Notes under the pieces: generated by a model
The model's database searches: none
Told to the model about the DNA's origin: nothing
What the model saw: only the letters and a program-made list of their open reading frames with translations
From: Alphaproteobacteria bacterium
Lineage (GTDB): Bacteria > Pseudomonadota > Alphaproteobacteria > RF32 > UBA3637
DNA: 16,452 bases
Reading direction: 5' to 3'
NCBI GenBank assembly: GCA_017632555.1
Contig: JAGBRF010000047.1
Location: forward strand, 1 to 16,452
Made by a program: the position numbers and the translations under genes
In this document: positions 15,366 to 16,452 of the stretch, piece by piece
Layout: each line of letters starts with the position of its first letter
Position numbering within the stretch: position 1 is the stretch's first letter

Positions 15366-16452
15366 CCATTTTTGCCAATCTTGTAATTGACATTCAGGCA
15401 ATCCCCTGAAAGGTGTCATCGGATTATTCAAATCTTCTATACTGGCCGCCAAATTCTGACATTCTTCGTCCGTAAATTCCAATTCATAAGGCGGTAACTG
15501 TTTTACCAGTCGTTTCGGAATAACGTTCGGGTTGACACACAAATCAACGCATTGTGCGTCCGGACGATAATAAATAACATATCGTTCGTTTGGAATTCGG
15601 CGTACAATAACGGCGGAAGAACGAATGTCTTCTACAACAAAACCATCAACAATTTTATCCCCTTTTTGAACGGTGTATTCTTGATTATTCGGCGCCCTTA
15701 AAACAGCGGTTCTGTCATACATATTTGAAATCAAGAACGGCTTTTTCTGTTGCCTTTTAAACCAATCCAAAACATCGGAACACGGACAATCTTCGACTTT
15801 CAAAAATTTCTTTTTACTCAATTGTTCCGGATCGGTCGCTTTGCAAGAAAACAAACGACTTTCTATGGCTTCTTTTGCATCATTCAAATAAAGGTGACCT
15901 TGTTCCAAATAACGCATTAAACCCAAATTTTCTTCGGCGGCGGGGCAACCCGACAAAATGGCTTTCCACAGATATTTTTTTGAAAAAGCCTGTTGCGTTT
16001 CATCTGAATTCCAATAAAGCAAAACACCCAAAGTGTGTGCCGCAGAAGCGCTGCCGGCATCGGCGGCAATTTGCAAATATTTCAAACCCTTTTCATGTTC
16101 TTTTTGTTCTTTACTGTTCAAATAAATTTTTGCCAAATCTTCATACGCCTGACGGGCAACAAAGTCTTTTTCATCGACCAATCTTTTTTTGTCTTTAATG
16201 TCATTCTCTTCGATAATTCGTTCCAAATAATTTTGGGCAAGCCCCTTTTCGTTTTTGGAATCCGCTTCTTTGGACAACCAATAAAAAGCAGGGATATAAT
16301 CCAAATCGGCCGACTTTTGACAATACAAATGCGCATAATCATGTGTCGGAAAACGGCGACACAATTCATATAATGCTTTTTTATTTTCTTCGGCTGACAT
16401 TTGCGGTGCCCATCGGTACCAAGCAACGCCTTCATCATCAAAAGCGCACAAT
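15363..16452 (-). CDS. Sel1-like repeat protein, 5' part truncated by right window edge
   Basis: The reading frame is open to the right edge. The TTG at 16451 is not a credible start, so the N-terminus lies outside the window. About 362 residues are visible. Sel1/TPR-like helical repeats occupy about 40-175: residues 101-131 hold AYEDLAKIYL and GLKYLQIAADAG, and 137-170 hold AAHTLGVLLYW and YLWKAILSG. A cysteine-containing linker (203-223) leads to a small beta-rich segment (about 245-300) with QEYTVQKGDKIVDGFVVEDI, which resembles the periplasmic HR/PilP-type domains of secretion or pilus proteins. The frame ends at TGA 15365-15363 but continues in phase. Sel1 proteins are scaffolds for protein contacts, often exported. 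It is the first visible gene of the operon that includes EFR1. Confidence 0.68.
   Translation of the reverse strand, partial: LCAFDDEGVAWYRWAPQMSAEENKKALYELCRRFPTHDYAHLYCQKSADLDYIPAFYWLSKEADSKNEKGLAQNYLERIIEENDIKDKKRLVDEKDFVARQAYEDLAKIYLNSKEQKEHEKGLKYLQIAADAGSASAAHTLGVLLYWNSDETQQAFSKKYLWKAILSGCPAAEENLGLMRYLEQGHLYLNDAKEAIESRLFSCKATDPEQLSKKKFLKVEDCPCSDVLDWFKRQQKKPFLISNMYDRTAVLRAPNNQEYTVQKGDKIVDGFVVEDIRSSAVIVRRIPNERYVIYYRPDAQCVDLCVNPNVIPKRLVKQLPPYELEFTDEECQNLAASIEDLNNPMTPFRGLPECQLQDWQKW

Noticed and set aside
16443..16451. TTG at 16451 as the start of the Sel1-like gene
   Set aside because: It is within two bases of the window edge with no upstream sequence to judge, and the frame is open to the edge.
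14823..16452. TGA reassigned to tryptophan in this genome
   Set aside because: nth, DUF2207 and DUF4139 genes end at TGA in natural start/stop overlaps or short gaps, and no other large frame is broken by TGA.

Overview
The window looks like chromosomal DNA of an AT-rich member of the Alphaproteobacteria. The main lineage marker is gcrA, a cell-cycle regulator essentially confined to that class. Every gene except one is on the minus strand. Genes are tightly packed, with overlapping or near-abutting starts and stops, and no gene-free stretch exceeds 165 bases. No rRNA, tRNA, CRISPR array, insertion sequence or integrase was seen. The genetic code is the standard one: three ordinary genes end in TGA and tryptophan is TGG throughout.

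Layout from right to left, the main direction of transcription. (1) 16452-12654: a putative operon. It begins with a Sel1-like repeat protein whose reading frame is cut by an in-frame TGA at 15365-15363. It continues with an EFR1-type flavodoxin/ferredoxin fusion with membrane segments, a small multi-span membrane protein with cysteine pairs at both ends (CPVC and CLC), and a helical soluble protein of unknown function. A clear intrinsic terminator at 12606-12638 closes it. The last three genes form a candidate uncharacterised redox module and are the most interesting part of the window. (2) 12555-10008: a cytosolic PAS-GAF-PAS-GGDEF-EAL protein with an intact EAL site and a degenerate GGDEF motif (EGDEF), probably a c-di-GMP phosphodiesterase. 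(3) 8750-10006, plus strand: a polytopic membrane diguanylate cyclase with an intact GGEEF site, tail to tail with the phosphodiesterase and one base away. (4) 8667-3940: nth (endonuclease III) heads an operon with three exported or membrane proteins: a DUF2207 protein, a DUF4139 protein and an unrecognised secreted protein. (5) 3950-1: gcrA, polA and a peptidase U32-family protein that runs off the left edge. They are probably transcribed together from a promoter whose -35 element lies in the last codons of the preceding gene.

Functionally, the left part couples DNA replication and repair (polA, nth) with cell-cycle transcription control (gcrA). The middle holds opposing c-di-GMP synthesis and breakdown enzymes. 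The right part is an envelope or redox cluster of unknown role.
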